This document shows, piece by piece, positions 7,936 through 16,503 of a DNA stretch of 64,000 bases (positions within the stretch are counted from its first letter, which is position 1; every line of letters starts with the position of its first letter). This DNA comes from Anabaenopsis elenkinii CCIBt3563 (GTDB lineage: Bacteria > Cyanobacteriota > Cyanobacteriia > Cyanobacteriales > Nostocaceae). A model generated the notes under the pieces. It had not been told where the DNA came from. It saw only the letters and a program-made list of their open reading frames with translations, and did not search any database. The position numbers and the translations under genes are program-made. The DNA lies in contig NZ_CP063311.1 in NCBI RefSeq assembly GCF_015245355.1, forward strand, positions 3,491,179 to 3,555,178, written 5' to 3'.

Positions 7936-9339
7936 TTACCGGATCAAACCTTGCCAAGTAATTGTCTGCTTTGTGGAACGTTCCCCCAAAGAGCGAGTAG
8001 CCACTACCTCAATATCAACCTGTGTTCCTGGGCGTAGAACATCCTTGGGAATCTTTAACTTACCCAAAGCTAAGATAAAACGGTTATGGTCACGGGTGAC
8101 AAATTCACTGGGAATCTTTCCCTCATATTCAGTTGTGTAATTAGGGAAGTCAGCAAACCTATCTCCTACCCGGAATTTTACCTGAAATTCAGTGGCAATT
8201 ACTTCCGACTGAGCCGCTAAATCTACTATTTTTAATTTGAGGTTTTCCCCAGCATCAGCAAATTCTGCCACTGCTAACCTGGTGACATCCCTTTGGGGTA
8301 TAGCATGGTTAACAGTAAATGTGGTCAGATCAGGGTCAGTTTTATAGCTACCTTCAACCCATAAATCATCAGGGAAGGTAATTTTTACCTGTTTGCTATC
8401 AGTTAAACTCACTATGACAGGTTGACGATCAAACCCAGAAATGGGTTGTTTCTCCGGCCAAATCAGTTGAAAATCAACTTCTAGACGCTGTTCAAATTCC
8501 CGATATTCATCAGCTATGACAGAACCAGGAGCCAGGAGAGAAGCAGCACCCCGGCGCAGGTTCCACTTATTTTTGGTAAGTTGATACTGCTGAGTGGTCA
8601 GCTGTTCTATTGGGAGTTGTAGCTGGTAATTCTCCACTGCTAAGGGTTCCTTGCTGTTAATAATACTCAAGGTTCCTAGGCGGCCTCTATCTCCATTCCT
8701 ACCATTTATACCATAACTCCCAGTGCCGCCATCATAACACTGATAACGCTTCTTGGTGCATTTATAATCTGGTTTACCACGGGTTCCTGTACAGGTTTCT
8801 ATCTCCCAACTGCGTCTATGACATCTACAACCCAATGCACCCCTACCACCCCGGCCACCTCTTCCACCTTCTCCAGGGGTACTATTAACAAAAATTGACC
8901 GCAAATCTGCAATATCTGTGTAATAAACAGTCAGTGAGCCACCATTCCCGCCATTTCCGCCCCTACCGCCGTTCCCCCCTCTACCGCCATTTGGTGCGTG
9001 AATATCACGGCTAGTATTCCTGGTATTCCTATTGTCGCGATCGCAAGAGGGTCTATGGCCATCACCACCGTCTTCCCCATCTTCTCCATTTTCTCCCCAC
9101 AGGTTAAGCTTGAGTGATGAACTATCGACAAGAATAGTTTGATTCCCAGCGTCACGACCATTGCGCCCGGGTCGGCCATTTATACCACTGTTCCCATCTC
9201 TGGGATAACCTCTACTGACACGATCGGATTTTACAGCAATAGCTGGACATAAAACTGAGCCAGAGGCAGGTAACAAGCTAGTCAACAAGCAAAATGTCAC
9301 CAGCAGTGGGAGCTTAGTACTAAAACCTTGAGCAATCAC
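7936..9339 (-). CDS. Secreted collagen-like Gly-rich protein
   Basis: Read from the GTG at 9339, which has GGGAGG six bases upstream, the protein has 467 residues and starts with a signal peptide (KLPLLVTFCLLTSLLPASGS, ending near LCPAIA). An upstream ATG at 9456 would add 39 residues before the signal and lacks such a site. Residues about 45-225 hold several Gly-rich blocks with a Gly-X-Y-like rhythm (GINGRPGRNGRDAG, GGRGGNGGRGGNGGNGG, GEGGRGGRGGRG, GINGRNGDRGRLG), with a Cys-containing insert between. The C-terminal 220 residues look like beta-rich domains (VIVSLTDSKQVKITFPDDLW). Likely exported to the periplasm or surface. Function unknown. Confidence 0.75.
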   Translation of the reverse strand: MIAQGFSTKLPLLVTFCLLTSLLPASGSVLCPAIAVKSDRVSRGYPRDGNSGINGRPGRNGRDAGNQTILVDSSSLKLNLWGENGEDGEDGGDGHRPSCDRDNRNTRNTSRDIHAPNGGRGGNGGRGGNGGNGGSLTVYYTDIADLRSIFVNSTPGEGGRGGRGGRGALGCRCHRRSWEIETCTGTRGKPDYKCTKKRYQCYDGGTGSYGINGRNGDRGRLGTLSIINSKEPLAVENYQLQLPIEQLTTQQYQLTKNKWNLRRGAASLLAPGSVIADEYREFEQRLEVDFQLIWPEKQPISGFDRQPVIVSLTDSKQVKITFPDDLWVEGSYKTDPDLTTFTVNHAIPQRDVTRLAVAEFADAGENLKLKIVDLAAQSEVIATEFQVKFRVGDRFADFPNYTTEYEGKIPSEFVTRDHNRFILALGKLKIPKDVLRPGTQVDIEVVATRSLGERSTKQTITWQGLIR

Positions 9340-9476
9340 GGTATACCTCCCTGGTATTACTCCGTGATGACGTTTTTCAGCTAAATTTGCTCCCAGTCTT
9401 TCATAAAAAAAGTGGTTCTGTAGATCACAAAACCACAAAACCACAAAATTTCCCAAACAAAAATTAATTAACTCAC

Positions 9477-10553
9477 CTAACGAACTGCGCCATGGGTAGA
9501 AACAGTATCAATGGGTTTCATTAAGTACAAACGCAAAAACTGCCACCCATGAGAGATATAAATGGGCAGTTTTTGGAAGAATTGTAAGAATTTGGGCGTT
9601 TTGGAGTTGGCGATCGCAGTTAATTTTTCATTATTCTGGATACACACATCTAAACGCTGATAAAACTCAGGATTATCTACATCCAGCATCAAGGGGAAGA
9701 CTCGACCCGCATTTTCATTGGTCTTTTTAATCACATAGATGTCGTATTCTCGTGCATCCAGACCAATAGAAGCATAAAAATCTTTACGCTGAATATCATT
9801 GAGATACATAGTAGCAAACACTGACAACAAGAAAAAGCGGCTCCACAGCTTGGCTTTCCAATCGTTCAACATTTGCGGCTGCGATCTCATAATAGCGTCA
9901 AAGAAATCCCCATGACGGTTTTCATCTTGACACCAGTTTTCAAAGAACCGGAAAATTGGGTAGATTCTATCTTCAGGATTTGCTTCTAAATGACGATAAA
10001 TAGTGATATAGCGCCAATAACCAATTTTTTCTGAAAGATAAGTAGCGTAGAATATGAATTTTGGCTTAAAAAAGGTATAAGCGCGGCTCTTAGTCAAAAA
10101 GCCCAAATCTAGGGACAGATTGAAGTCTGACATAGCTTTGTTCAAAAACCCTGCATGACGAGCTTCATCTCGCGACATGAGGTTAAAGCACTCAGCTAAT
10201 ACGGGGCTTTTTCCCTTTAAACGGCGACCCAGTTCTTTGTACAGTAAAAATCCCGAAAATTCTGCTGTACAGGAACGTTCTAGGAATTCCACGAATAATC
10301 GGCGAGTTTCCCCGTCAATATGCTCCCAGGATTGCTCAAACTCCCCATCTCTAACGAAGTGATGGCGGTTGTAGTCAGCACGGAACTCTTCTAGGATGGC
10401 TTGTAACTCGTCTTCATTGATGGAGATGTCCATCTTAGCCATCTCATCAAAATCAGTGGTGTAAAAACGGGGTGTTAATAGGGTTTCTTTAGCCGGGACT
10501 TTTACCCCTGGACGGATTTCTTCAAAGCCTGGTTTTTTGAGGGAATCTACCAT
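9477..10553 (-). CDS. acsF: Mg-protoporphyrin IX monomethyl ester (oxidative) cyclase
   Basis: The 358-residue protein is the aerobic cyclase that forms the isocyclic E ring of chlorophyll, making protochlorophyllide from Mg-protoporphyrin monomethyl ester. The diiron ligands typical of the family are visible: [13 protein letters not shown] around residue 89, DEARH near 129 and [12 protein letters not shown] near 205. Length and the opening [20 protein letters not shown] match cyanobacterial AcsF. It is transcribed on the minus strand with the collagen-like gene behind it, separated by about 137 bp, so cotranscription is possible but not shown. The start ATG is at 10551-10553. Confidence 0.95.
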   Translation of the reverse strand: MVDSLKKPGFEEIRPGVKVPAKETLLTPRFYTTDFDEMAKMDISINEDELQAILEEFRADYNRHHFVRDGEFEQSWEHIDGETRRLFVEFLERSCTAEFSGFLLYKELGRRLKGKSPVLAECFNLMSRDEARHAGFLNKAMSDFNLSLDLGFLTKSRAYTFFKPKFIFYATYLSEKIGYWRYITIYRHLEANPEDRIYPIFRFFENWCQDENRHGDFFDAIMRSQPQMLNDWKAKLWSRFFLLSVFATMYLNDIQRKDFYASIGLDAREYDIYVIKKTNENAGRVFPLMLDVDNPEFYQRLDVCIQNNEKLTAIANSKTPKFLQFFQKLPIYISHGWQFLRLYLMKPIDTVSTHGAVR

Positions 10554-10597
10554 GTTTTAATTGCTCTTTTGTCTTTAGGATCTTGAGTACAAAGCCT

Positions 10598-10679
10598 ATA
10601 CCAATTTTTTTGTCAATGTGAGAATACATCCGGGTGTCCAGATGATTATATCTGTTACACATTCTGAGTCAATTGGTAT
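10598..10679. repeat. 82-bp segment with inverted ends ATACCAATT
   Basis: ATACCAATT at 10598-10606 and AATTGGTAT at 10671-10679 are perfect inverted repeats flanking a non-coding 64-bp core in the acsF upstream region. It could be a small MITE or chance; no target duplication was recognised. Confidence 0.4.
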
Positions 10680-10905
10680 GGGGGTCATGCTCTCGCAAGG
10701 CGCAGGAGACCAGAATAGTTTATTTGTATAAAGTTCAGTCTACCAACATGCAGCCCAGAATTTAGTATATAAAAAGTTAAGAGTTGCAACAATATTTGCT
10801 GCTGGGAGGAACTAATCATCAGCAATTATAGCAACCGCCAAGGTAATTTAAGCATAAACTATAAGTAGTCCCTTTTCATGTGAAGCGATCGCTTGCTACA
10901 GGTAT

Positions 10906-11292
10906 ATGCCCAAGCCGTACAGTTACGACCTTCGTCAAAAAGTAATCCAAGCGATTGAACTCGATGGCTTGAAGAAAACTCAAGCCAGTCAAATGTTTAA
11001 TATTAGTCGCAACACCATCACCCTATGGTTGAAGCGAAAAACCGAAACGGGGGACTTCCAAGCCTTGCCTAATCAGCGTCCTGGGAATGGTCACAAAATT
11101 ACCGATTGGGAAAAATTTCGTGAGTTTGCTTCCGTACATGGCGATAAAACCCAAGTAGAGATGGCCTCACTTTGGCCTGAAGAAATTAGCGATCGCACAA
11201 TCTCAAGAGCTTTGAAAAAAATTGGTTTTACGCGAAAAAAAAGACTTATGGCTACCGTGAGCGCGATGAGGTCAAACGACAGGCTTTCGTAA
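10906..11292 (+). CDS. IS630 transposase, N-terminal frame (orfA)
   Basis: This frame encodes 128 residues beginning MPKPYSYDLRQKVIQAIEL, the helix-turn-helix DNA-binding part of IS630 transposases, with NISRNTITLWLKRK as the recognition helix region. After residue 112 the frame continues into an unrelated tail and stops. An A-stretch of eight (11235-11242) lies at the junction: a -1 slip on A-AAA-AAA gives AAG-ACT-TAT-GGC-TAC, so KKTYGYRER joins this part to the catalytic frame. This is the usual programmed frameshift layout of the family. Confidence 0.85.
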   Translation: MPKPYSYDLRQKVIQAIELDGLKKTQASQMFNISRNTITLWLKRKTETGDFQALPNQRPGNGHKITDWEKFREFASVHGDKTQVEMASLWPEEISDRTISRALKKIGFTRKKRLMATVSAMRSNDRLS

Positions 11293-11780
11293 CGCAGTTG
11301 TCTGAGTTACCTGTGGAGAAGATTGTATACCTCGATGAGTCAGGAATGGACAACCGAGACCAGTATGATTACGGTTGGAACTCAAAAGGACAGCGCTTCC
11401 ATGCACTTAAATCAGGTCGTCGTGAAGGTCGGGTGAACATAATTGCCGCGCTGTGTAACCATAAGCTGATAGCTCCTTTCACTGTTGAGGGTGCGTGTAA
11501 TCGAATAGTATTTGAGACTTGGCTTGAAGCTTGTTTGCTTCCCACACTCAAACCAGGACAGGTTGTGGTGATGGATAATGCCACATTTCATAAAGGTGGG
11601 CGCATTCAACAACTGATTCAGTACGCAGGGTGTGAAGTGCTGTACCTACCACCTTATTCTCCAGACCTGAATCAGATTGAAAAATGTTGGTCTTGGTTAA
11701 AAAGTCGAATCCGCAAAAAACTTGAGCGGTTTGATTCTTTACGAGATGCCATTGAGGATGTCTTGCTTTTTGCGTCCTAA
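11241..11780 (+). CDS. IS630 transposase, catalytic frame (orfB)
   Basis: Reached by -1 frameshift from orfA at the A8 run; the first in-frame start codon lies at 11298. The DDE catalytic triad is visible: D in YLDESGMDN, D in VVMDNATFHK and E in PPYSPDLNQIEKCWSWLK. The order and spacing match IS630/Tc1-mariner transposases. The protein ends VLLFAS just before the right inverted repeat. No internal stop is seen, so the fused product of about 290 residues should be functional if the slip occurs. Confidence 0.85.
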   Translation, partial: KTYGYRERDEVKRQAFVTQLSELPVEKIVYLDESGMDNRDQYDYGWNSKGQRFHALKSGRREGRVNIIAALCNHKLIAPFTVEGACNRIVFETWLEACLLPTLKPGQVVVMDNATFHKGGRIQQLIQYAGCEVLYLPPYSPDLNQIEKCWSWLKSRIRKKLERFDSLRDAIEDVLLFAS

Positions 11781-11800
11781 CCTCCTTGGCGGTTGCTATA

Positions 11801-12308
11801 GTAGTCAAACCAATTAATATTCCCTATCTTCGTGAATGAGTTTGTTAGAGGATGTTTGTCAAGTCATGATTAGTGTATCAACTATTGCTTGACCCCACCC
11901 TAACCCTCCCCTTATAAGGGGAGGGGACTGGATTTTATTGTTTTTTGTGTGTTCACCAATCCTTCCCTGTTCCCTGCTCCCTGCTCCCTGCTCCCTGCTC
12001 CCTGCTCCCTGCTCCCTGCTCCCTGTTCCCTGTTCCCTGTTCCCTATTCCCCATTCCCTAACATAAAAATTACCTGTTGAAAACTTATCAAACATCCTCT
12101 TAGAGTGTTGTTAGAATAGCAAACACATAATGATCATTGGACAAATCTCTGTGATTCAATTAAATACAGTTACTTCTACTACAAATAATTAAGTATTATT
12201 CCTGAATTTGTCCCCCGTTATATCAATGATTGGATTGAATCATACCCTTAAATTACCCCTGCTCACCTGGAAGTAAATTAACATCAAATTTGAAGGCTGG
12301 AAAATAAG
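11801..12308. other. Gene-free region with MITE
   Basis: Between the IS630 element and the TM2 gene. It contains one MITE of family 2 (11848-12099). The remaining 200 bp upstream of the TM2 gene is AT-rich with no clear promoter recognised. Confidence 0.55.
11848..12099. mobile_element. MITE family 2, copy B, with long heptamer array
   Basis: A 252-bp copy in inverted internal orientation relative to copy A. The ends GAGGATGTTTG / CAAACATCCTC are flanked by TTA on both sides (11845-11847 and 12100-12102). It carries about a dozen 7-bp units (TGCTCCC and TGTTCCC) and an unoccupied perfect palindrome CCCCTTATAAGGGG, the position where MITE family 1 has inserted in copy C. Confidence 0.82.
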
Positions 12309-12806
12309 ATGAATCCTCAGAAAAATCAGCATAATGACCGTCTTCTTGTCTCCTATATCCTCAGTGCAGGGTTGTTTTTTGGCTTAGGAGGATTGCATCG
12401 TTTATACAACGGCAAAATCGGAACTGGTCTTGTGTGGCTGTTTACCGGGGGTGTATTTGGTATAGGGCAATTTGTAGATTTGTTACTCATCCCCAATATG
12501 GTTGATGAATATGAACAGAAACTCAGAGCTAAAGCGGGTTTGTCTCCCATGGGTGTACCTATGAATCAACAGGCGATCGCCGAGCAAGTCCATCACCCCA
12601 CTGGTGAGCAATTAATGATTGCATTGCTTCGCGCCGCTGAAGCCAAGGGTGGTAGTTTAACCGTTACTCAAGGTGTAAGTGCCACAGGCGCAGGCTTTGC
12701 AGAAGTAGAAGCTACACTTAAGGAAATGTTAAAATCAGGTTATGTCAGAATAGATAACAACCCCATTACTGGGGCTGTCACCTACCACTTTGATGAACTG
12801 AACTAA
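12309..12806 (+). CDS. TM2 domain membrane protein
   Basis: The 165-residue protein has two membrane segments: YILSAGLFFGLGGLHRLY (about residues 16-33) with the TM2 pattern G-x-x-G-x-H-R-x-Y-x-G, and GLVWLFTGGVFGIGQFVDLL (about 39-58). A soluble C-terminal part (about 95-165) looks like a winged-helix fold (QLMIALLRAAEAKGGSLTVTQ). Function is unknown. It converges with the DUF2996 gene, and the two stop codons overlap by four bases. Confidence 0.8.
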   Translation: MNPQKNQHNDRLLVSYILSAGLFFGLGGLHRLYNGKIGTGLVWLFTGGVFGIGQFVDLLLIPNMVDEYEQKLRAKAGLSPMGVPMNQQAIAEQVHHPTGEQLMIALLRAAEAKGGSLTVTQGVSATGAGFAEVEATLKEMLKSGYVRIDNNPITGAVTYHFDELN

Positions 12807-13267
12807 TTTCTACCTAGCCACTTTTGACCGTTTAAACGCTGCACTAAACCAAATACCAAAAGGTCTAGTGTAATTTTGCGCTCATCAATTAGGAATGACT
12901 CCAGGGTGCTAGGTTTTTTACCCTCGTTACAGGAAAATCCCTTTTTGCCAGTGATGCTTTCCTCTGGGAAGTATACATTAAACTGACGCTGGCCATTTTG
13001 CCAACTACCGATAACTTGCCAACACTCTTCTGCTGACTGAAAGCCCGCGATGGGAAGTTTCTGTTTAGCAAAGGACAGCTGTAAGTCTTCTACACCTTGC
13101 TCGGCGATCGCCTTTTGCAAAGTTGGTAAGTAGTGCTGCTGCATAAACTCCACAAAGGGCTTATCTTCCACAGCGGGGGGTTTTTCCTTTTTCGCTGCTT
13201 TCGCTGGGGGTTTTTCGGCTTTGGGGGCTACTTCTCCCCCTTGATTTTGACTCTTTTCTTCTGCCAT
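12803..13267 (-). CDS. DUF2996 family protein
   Basis: Starting from the ATG at 13267 the product is 154 residues (MAEEKSQNQ); an upstream in-frame TTG at 13279 would add four residues and is less likely. A charged, Ala/Pro/Lys-rich first 40 residues leads into a conserved soluble domain (PFVEFMQQHYLPTLQKAIAE, later ITLDLLVFGLVQRLNGQKWL) characteristic of cyanobacterial DUF2996 proteins. No function is established and no signal peptide is seen. Confidence 0.78.
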   Translation of the reverse strand: MAEEKSQNQGGEVAPKAEKPPAKAAKKEKPPAVEDKPFVEFMQQHYLPTLQKAIAEQGVEDLQLSFAKQKLPIAGFQSAEECWQVIGSWQNGQRQFNVYFPEESITGKKGFSCNEGKKPSTLESFLIDERKITLDLLVFGLVQRLNGQKWLGRN

Positions 13268-13409
13268 TGCTCTGGTCAATCCTTTGTCTAGCTTTGGGAG
13301 CGATCGCTCGGTTTTTCGTGGTCGGTTAACTTCATTTTGACATAGGACAGCCAGGCGATCGCTGTCAACTCAACCTGGTATGCACCCCCAATGACTAGTC
13401 ACTAGCTAA

Positions 13410-13685
13410 TCAACCACCAGCCACCGCTGGGACAATACTCACCTCATCCCCATCTTTCAGGGGTGTATTTATCCCATCTAAAAACCGGATATCTTCACTA
13501 TTCACATAGAAATTGAGAAACCGTCGCGCCTGTCCTTTCTCATCGCACAACCGGGATTTTATCCCTGGACATTTTTCCTCTAGAGAATCGAACAGCTCTG
13601 ACACATTACTACCAGTACAAGTCAGGGTAGCTTGGTTATTAGTAAATTTTTGTAGGGCGGTGGGAACTAAAACTGTAACAGCCAT
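13410..13685 (-). CDS. ThiS/MoaD-like ubiquitin-fold sulfur carrier
   Basis: The 91-residue protein has the beta-grasp sulfur-carrier pattern: [13 protein letters not shown], a central helix ([20 protein letters not shown]), [19 protein letters not shown] and the C-terminal [10 protein letters not shown]. The terminal Gly-Gly is the site that is adenylated and thiocarboxylated in this family. It lies 88 bp downstream of thrC on the same strand, so the two are probably cotranscribed. The absence of other molybdopterin or thiamine genes beside it argues against MoaD or ThiS proper; a role in sulfur transfer linked to amino-acid synthesis is an inference. Confidence 0.82.
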   Translation of the reverse strand: MAVTVLVPTALQKFTNNQATLTCTGSNVSELFDSLEEKCPGIKSRLCDEKGQARRFLNFYVNSEDIRFLDGINTPLKDGDEVSIVPAVAGG

Positions 13686-13773
13686 AGAACTAAAAATTTC
13701 CGAGTGAATAATAGAGTTAAGAGTGCAGCTAGGAATTGAAAGTGAGAAAAAACCCTTAACTCACAACTTCTAA

Positions 13774-15078
13774 CTAAACTAGAACTTGTTGCCATTCCAA
13801 GCGGTCAAGTGTGCGAGAGCGCTCTAAAGCACGTTCAAAACTATCGAGTTTAGCATCAATTGTCAAAGGTTCACCGACGTAACCTTGAACTGCTTCTTGG
13901 GTTTTCAAACCATTGCCGGTAATGTAAACCACGGTAGTTTCATCAGGGTCAATCTTACCAGCTTCGACTAATTTTTTCAGCACAGCCACGGTTGTCCCCC
14001 CTGCTGTTTCTGTAAAAATACCTTCAGTTTCTGCTAATAGCTTGATGCCTTCAATAATTTCTGCATCATTAACCGATTCTATATTACCGCCAGTCTTTTG
14101 GGCAATTTCTACCGCATAAATCCCATCGGCTGGGTTACCAATGGCGATGGATTTGGCAATTGTATTTGGTTTGACCGGTTTAATAAAGTCGCGACCTTCT
14201 TTGAAGGCTGCGGCGATGGGTGAGCAACCTTCCGCTTGAGCGCCACTAAAGCGGACATTCTTACCTTCTACTAAACCGACTTCTACAAATTCTTGGAAAC
14301 CTTTATAAATTTTTGTAAATAAAGAACCAGAAGCTAGGGGGGCAACAATGTGATCTGGTAGTTCCCAGCCTAATTGTTCTGCTACTTCAAAGCCGAGGGT
14401 CTTGGAACCTTCAGAATAATATGGACGGAGATTGATATTGACAAAACCCCAACCGTGTGTATTAGCAACTTCCGAGCAGAGACGATTTACCTGATCGTAG
14501 TTACCCTTAACTGCCATCAGTGTGGGACTGTAGATTAAGCTGCCTAGAATTTTACCAGCTTCTAAATCTGCGGGGATGAATACACAACAATCTAAACCAG
14601 CATGGGCGGCGATCGCCGCTGTAGAATTTGCCAAGTTACCAGTGCTAGCACAGGACACGGTACTAAAACCCAATTCCCGCGCCCGACTCAGAGCCACTGA
14701 CACCACCCGATCCTTAAAGCTCAGGGTGGGCATATTCACAGCATCATTTTTAATATAAAGCTTATTGAGACCCAGGCGACGAGCCAACCTGTGGGAACGT
14801 ACCAGGGGAGTCATACCTGTTCCCACATCTATCACATTGTCAGTTGCGACGGGCAAAAAGGGACGGTAGCGCCAAATAGAGTTGGGCCCAGCGGCGATTT
14901 TTTCACGAGTCACACTCAGGCGTAACTCACTGTAGTCATACTTAACTTCCAGTGGACCAAAGCATAACTCACAAACATGACTGGCTTTAAGTTCGTATTC
15001 CGCACCACATTCTTTACACTTTAAAGCTTTTAAAGTCGAGGTTGTTGATTGGGTATCTTTGGTGATTGCCTGAGTCAT
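13774..15078 (-). CDS. thrC: Threonine synthase
   Basis: The PLP enzyme converts O-phosphohomoserine to threonine. Taken from the ATG at 15078 the protein has 434 residues; this start is preceded by AGGGAAGG at good spacing, whereas the longer frame to 15147 has a weaker context. A zinc-ribbon-like N-terminus (LKCKECGAEYEL, CELCFGPLEV) is typical of the longer ThrC class. The PLP lysine is in PTLSFKDRVV, the phosphate-binding loop in ASTGNLANS, and a Gly-rich motif in APLASGSL. The leader carries mutually exclusive hairpins (15133-15178). The sulfur-carrier gene follows on the same strand. Confidence 0.93.
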   Translation of the reverse strand: MTQAITKDTQSTTSTLKALKCKECGAEYELKASHVCELCFGPLEVKYDYSELRLSVTREKIAAGPNSIWRYRPFLPVATDNVIDVGTGMTPLVRSHRLARRLGLNKLYIKNDAVNMPTLSFKDRVVSVALSRARELGFSTVSCASTGNLANSTAAIAAHAGLDCCVFIPADLEAGKILGSLIYSPTLMAVKGNYDQVNRLCSEVANTHGWGFVNINLRPYYSEGSKTLGFEVAEQLGWELPDHIVAPLASGSLFTKIYKGFQEFVEVGLVEGKNVRFSGAQAEGCSPIAAAFKEGRDFIKPVKPNTIAKSIAIGNPADGIYAVEIAQKTGGNIESVNDAEIIEGIKLLAETEGIFTETAGGTTVAVLKKLVEAGKIDPDETTVVYITGNGLKTQEAVQGYVGEPLTIDAKLDSFERALERSRTLDRLEWQQVLV

Positions 15079-15132
15079 AAATGAAGCCTTCCCTGTTTTG
15101 TCAGTCAACTGTCGCTTGATGCTAACACGACT

Positions 15133-15178
15133 CAAAATACCCGTCAAACATACCCGACTTTTTTTGTCGGGTATTTTG
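15133..15178 (-). promoter_or_regulatory. Competing hairpins in the thrC leader
   Basis: On the minus strand the segment 15178-15166 (CAAAATACCCGAC) can pair with GTCGGGTA (15158-15151, 8 bp, A7 loop) or with CGGGTATTTTG (15143-15133, 11 bp). The two pairings exclude each other. The structure ends 54 nt before the thrC ATG. No T-run follows, so it is not a plain terminator; it could be an attenuator-like or operator element. If read on the plus strand it would be at the start of the DUF2267 leader. Confidence 0.45.
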
Positions 15179-15403
15179 GTGTAATTAATATCACAGTATG
15201 TTTTAACAGGGAAAAAATCCCTGAGATAGAGCAGTAAATCACCAATGACACCCCATTAGTCAGAGGAGAAAGAAATACTGACTAATTAGGATGGACTGGA
15301 GGACATAAACAGCCTTGAAATCTAATTGAGTTGGGTTGAGTCGGGACTTGTGGCCACATTCTCCACCCTTGCCAAATCAAGGCACTTGACAGGAGCGATC
15401 AAT

Positions 15404-15847
15404 ATGACAATGACAGGACTGGATATCTTTGATACGACAGTTCAAACGACAATCCCTTGGGTCAATGACCTGTGTAATAAACTGGGTTGGGAAAGTAAAC
15501 ACCAAGTCTTTCAAGCCTTGCGTTCCACATTGCACGCCCTGCGCGATCGCCTAACTGTACCAGAAGCAGCACATTTAGGAGCGCAGTTACCCATCCTCCT
15601 AGGGGGGTTTTATTACGAAAACTGGCGACCCGGAGCCACCCCCACCAAAGAAAGGAATAAAGAAGCATTTTTACAGCATATCCGTGATGACTTCCGCAGA
15701 ACCGAGCCAGACATCGATGCCGAAACTGTAGTCCGTGCCGTATTCCAGCTACTAGCTGAACGTATCACCAGAGGCGAAATTGATGATGTCATCAATATGA
15801 TGCCACCAGCTTTACGAGAACTCTGGCCTGAAGAAGTCCGAGTTTAA
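15404..15847 (+). CDS. DUF2267 protein (first of two)
   Basis: From the ATG at 15404, which has AGGAG eight bases upstream, the product has 147 residues (MTMTGLDIFDTTVQTTIPWV). A longer frame from a TTG at 15326 lacks a ribosome-binding site. It matches DUF2267: a helical domain with HQVFQALRSTLHALRDRLTV, LGAQLPILLGGFYYENW, and a second repeat-like half ending INMMPPALRELWPEE. Function unknown; family members occur beside stress-response genes. It is followed 48 bp later by another DUF2267 gene. Confidence 0.8.
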   Translation: MTMTGLDIFDTTVQTTIPWVNDLCNKLGWESKHQVFQALRSTLHALRDRLTVPEAAHLGAQLPILLGGFYYENWRPGATPTKERNKEAFLQHIRDDFRRTEPDIDAETVVRAVFQLLAERITRGEIDDVINMMPPALRELWPEEVRV

Positions 15848-15895
15848 TTTATTGACCAAATACCGAAGAATTATACAAATTCAACGAGGGACACA

Positions 15896-16273
15896 ATGGA
15901 ATATGAACAATTTCTCGATGCTGCAAGTCAGCTCCCTTTCATCCCAGATAGAGAAACAGCTGATGCAGCCGTCAAAGCAGTTCTGGGAATTTTAGCCAGC
16001 AAACTAGACGAAGAACAAGCACATCAACTCACCGACAACCTTCCTGAGCCTCTTAACTATCAAAGACTGCACTCCCACCAAGCTAGAAAACTGCCTATTT
16101 CTGCTGATGAGTACATTGCTGTGATTTGCGAACAATTCAAATTAGATGATATTCAAGCTAGTGAGCTAATTCAGGAAACTCTGCGAGTCACTAAAGAAGC
16201 TGTCAAAGACAAAATCCAGGAATTAACATCCCGCCTACCTGCTGACTGGAGCGCCTTAATTGAAGCCGCTTAG
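15896..16273 (+). CDS. DUF2267 protein (second of two)
   Basis: The 125-residue protein repeats the DUF2267 layout: MEYEQFLDAASQLPFI, AVKAVLGILASKLDEEQAHQ, LTDNLPEPLNYQ and a second half with LPISADEYIAVICEQF and LTSRLPADWSALIEAA. The start has AACGAGGGACAC upstream. It sits in the same direction behind the first DUF2267 gene, and a stem-loop follows the stop, so the pair probably forms a bicistronic unit. Confidence 0.8.
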   Translation: MEYEQFLDAASQLPFIPDRETADAAVKAVLGILASKLDEEQAHQLTDNLPEPLNYQRLHSHQARKLPISADEYIAVICEQFKLDDIQASELIQETLRVTKEAVKDKIQELTSRLPADWSALIEAA

Positions 16274-16295
16274 GAATGCTGCATAAAATACACAA

Positions 16296-16332
16296 CCTCA
16301 CCCCCAGAAATCACAGGTAAACAGGGGTGAGG
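16296..16332 (+). terminator. Stem-loop after the DUF2267 pair
   Basis: CCTCACCCC (16296-16304) pairs with GGGGTGAGG (16324-16332), a perfect 9-bp stem with a long loop. The following T-tract (ATATTTTG) is weak, so termination may be partial. Confidence 0.5.
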
Positions 16333-16503
16333 GGCAATATTTTGATTTCCAGGCTATTCTCAAGTCATCTGTGTAAAACCCTAGCGCTATTAGATAGGAG
16401 TTTTAACCTCTGGCTCCTTTCTGGACTGAAATATCCAACCAAAAAGTCTGGACTATAAATATAATTAATTATTAAATTAATTAATAACTAATTTCCTGCT
16501 ATC

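Larger units (their letters stand above)
10829..11798 (+). mobile_element. IS630-family insertion sequence
   Basis: The element has inverted ends TAGCAACCGCCAAGG / CCTTGGCGGTTGCTA and is flanked by TA on both sides (10827-10828 and 11799-11800), the target duplication usual for IS630. It is about 970 bp and encodes a two-frame transposase. Both ends and both frames look intact, so it may be active. It lies between acsF and the TM2 gene. Confidence 0.85.

Noticed and set aside
11859..12095. Minus-strand frame of 78 codons with repeated REQG-type text
   Set aside because: It is a translation of the heptamer array and flanks of MITE family 2; it has no protein-like composition outside the repeat.
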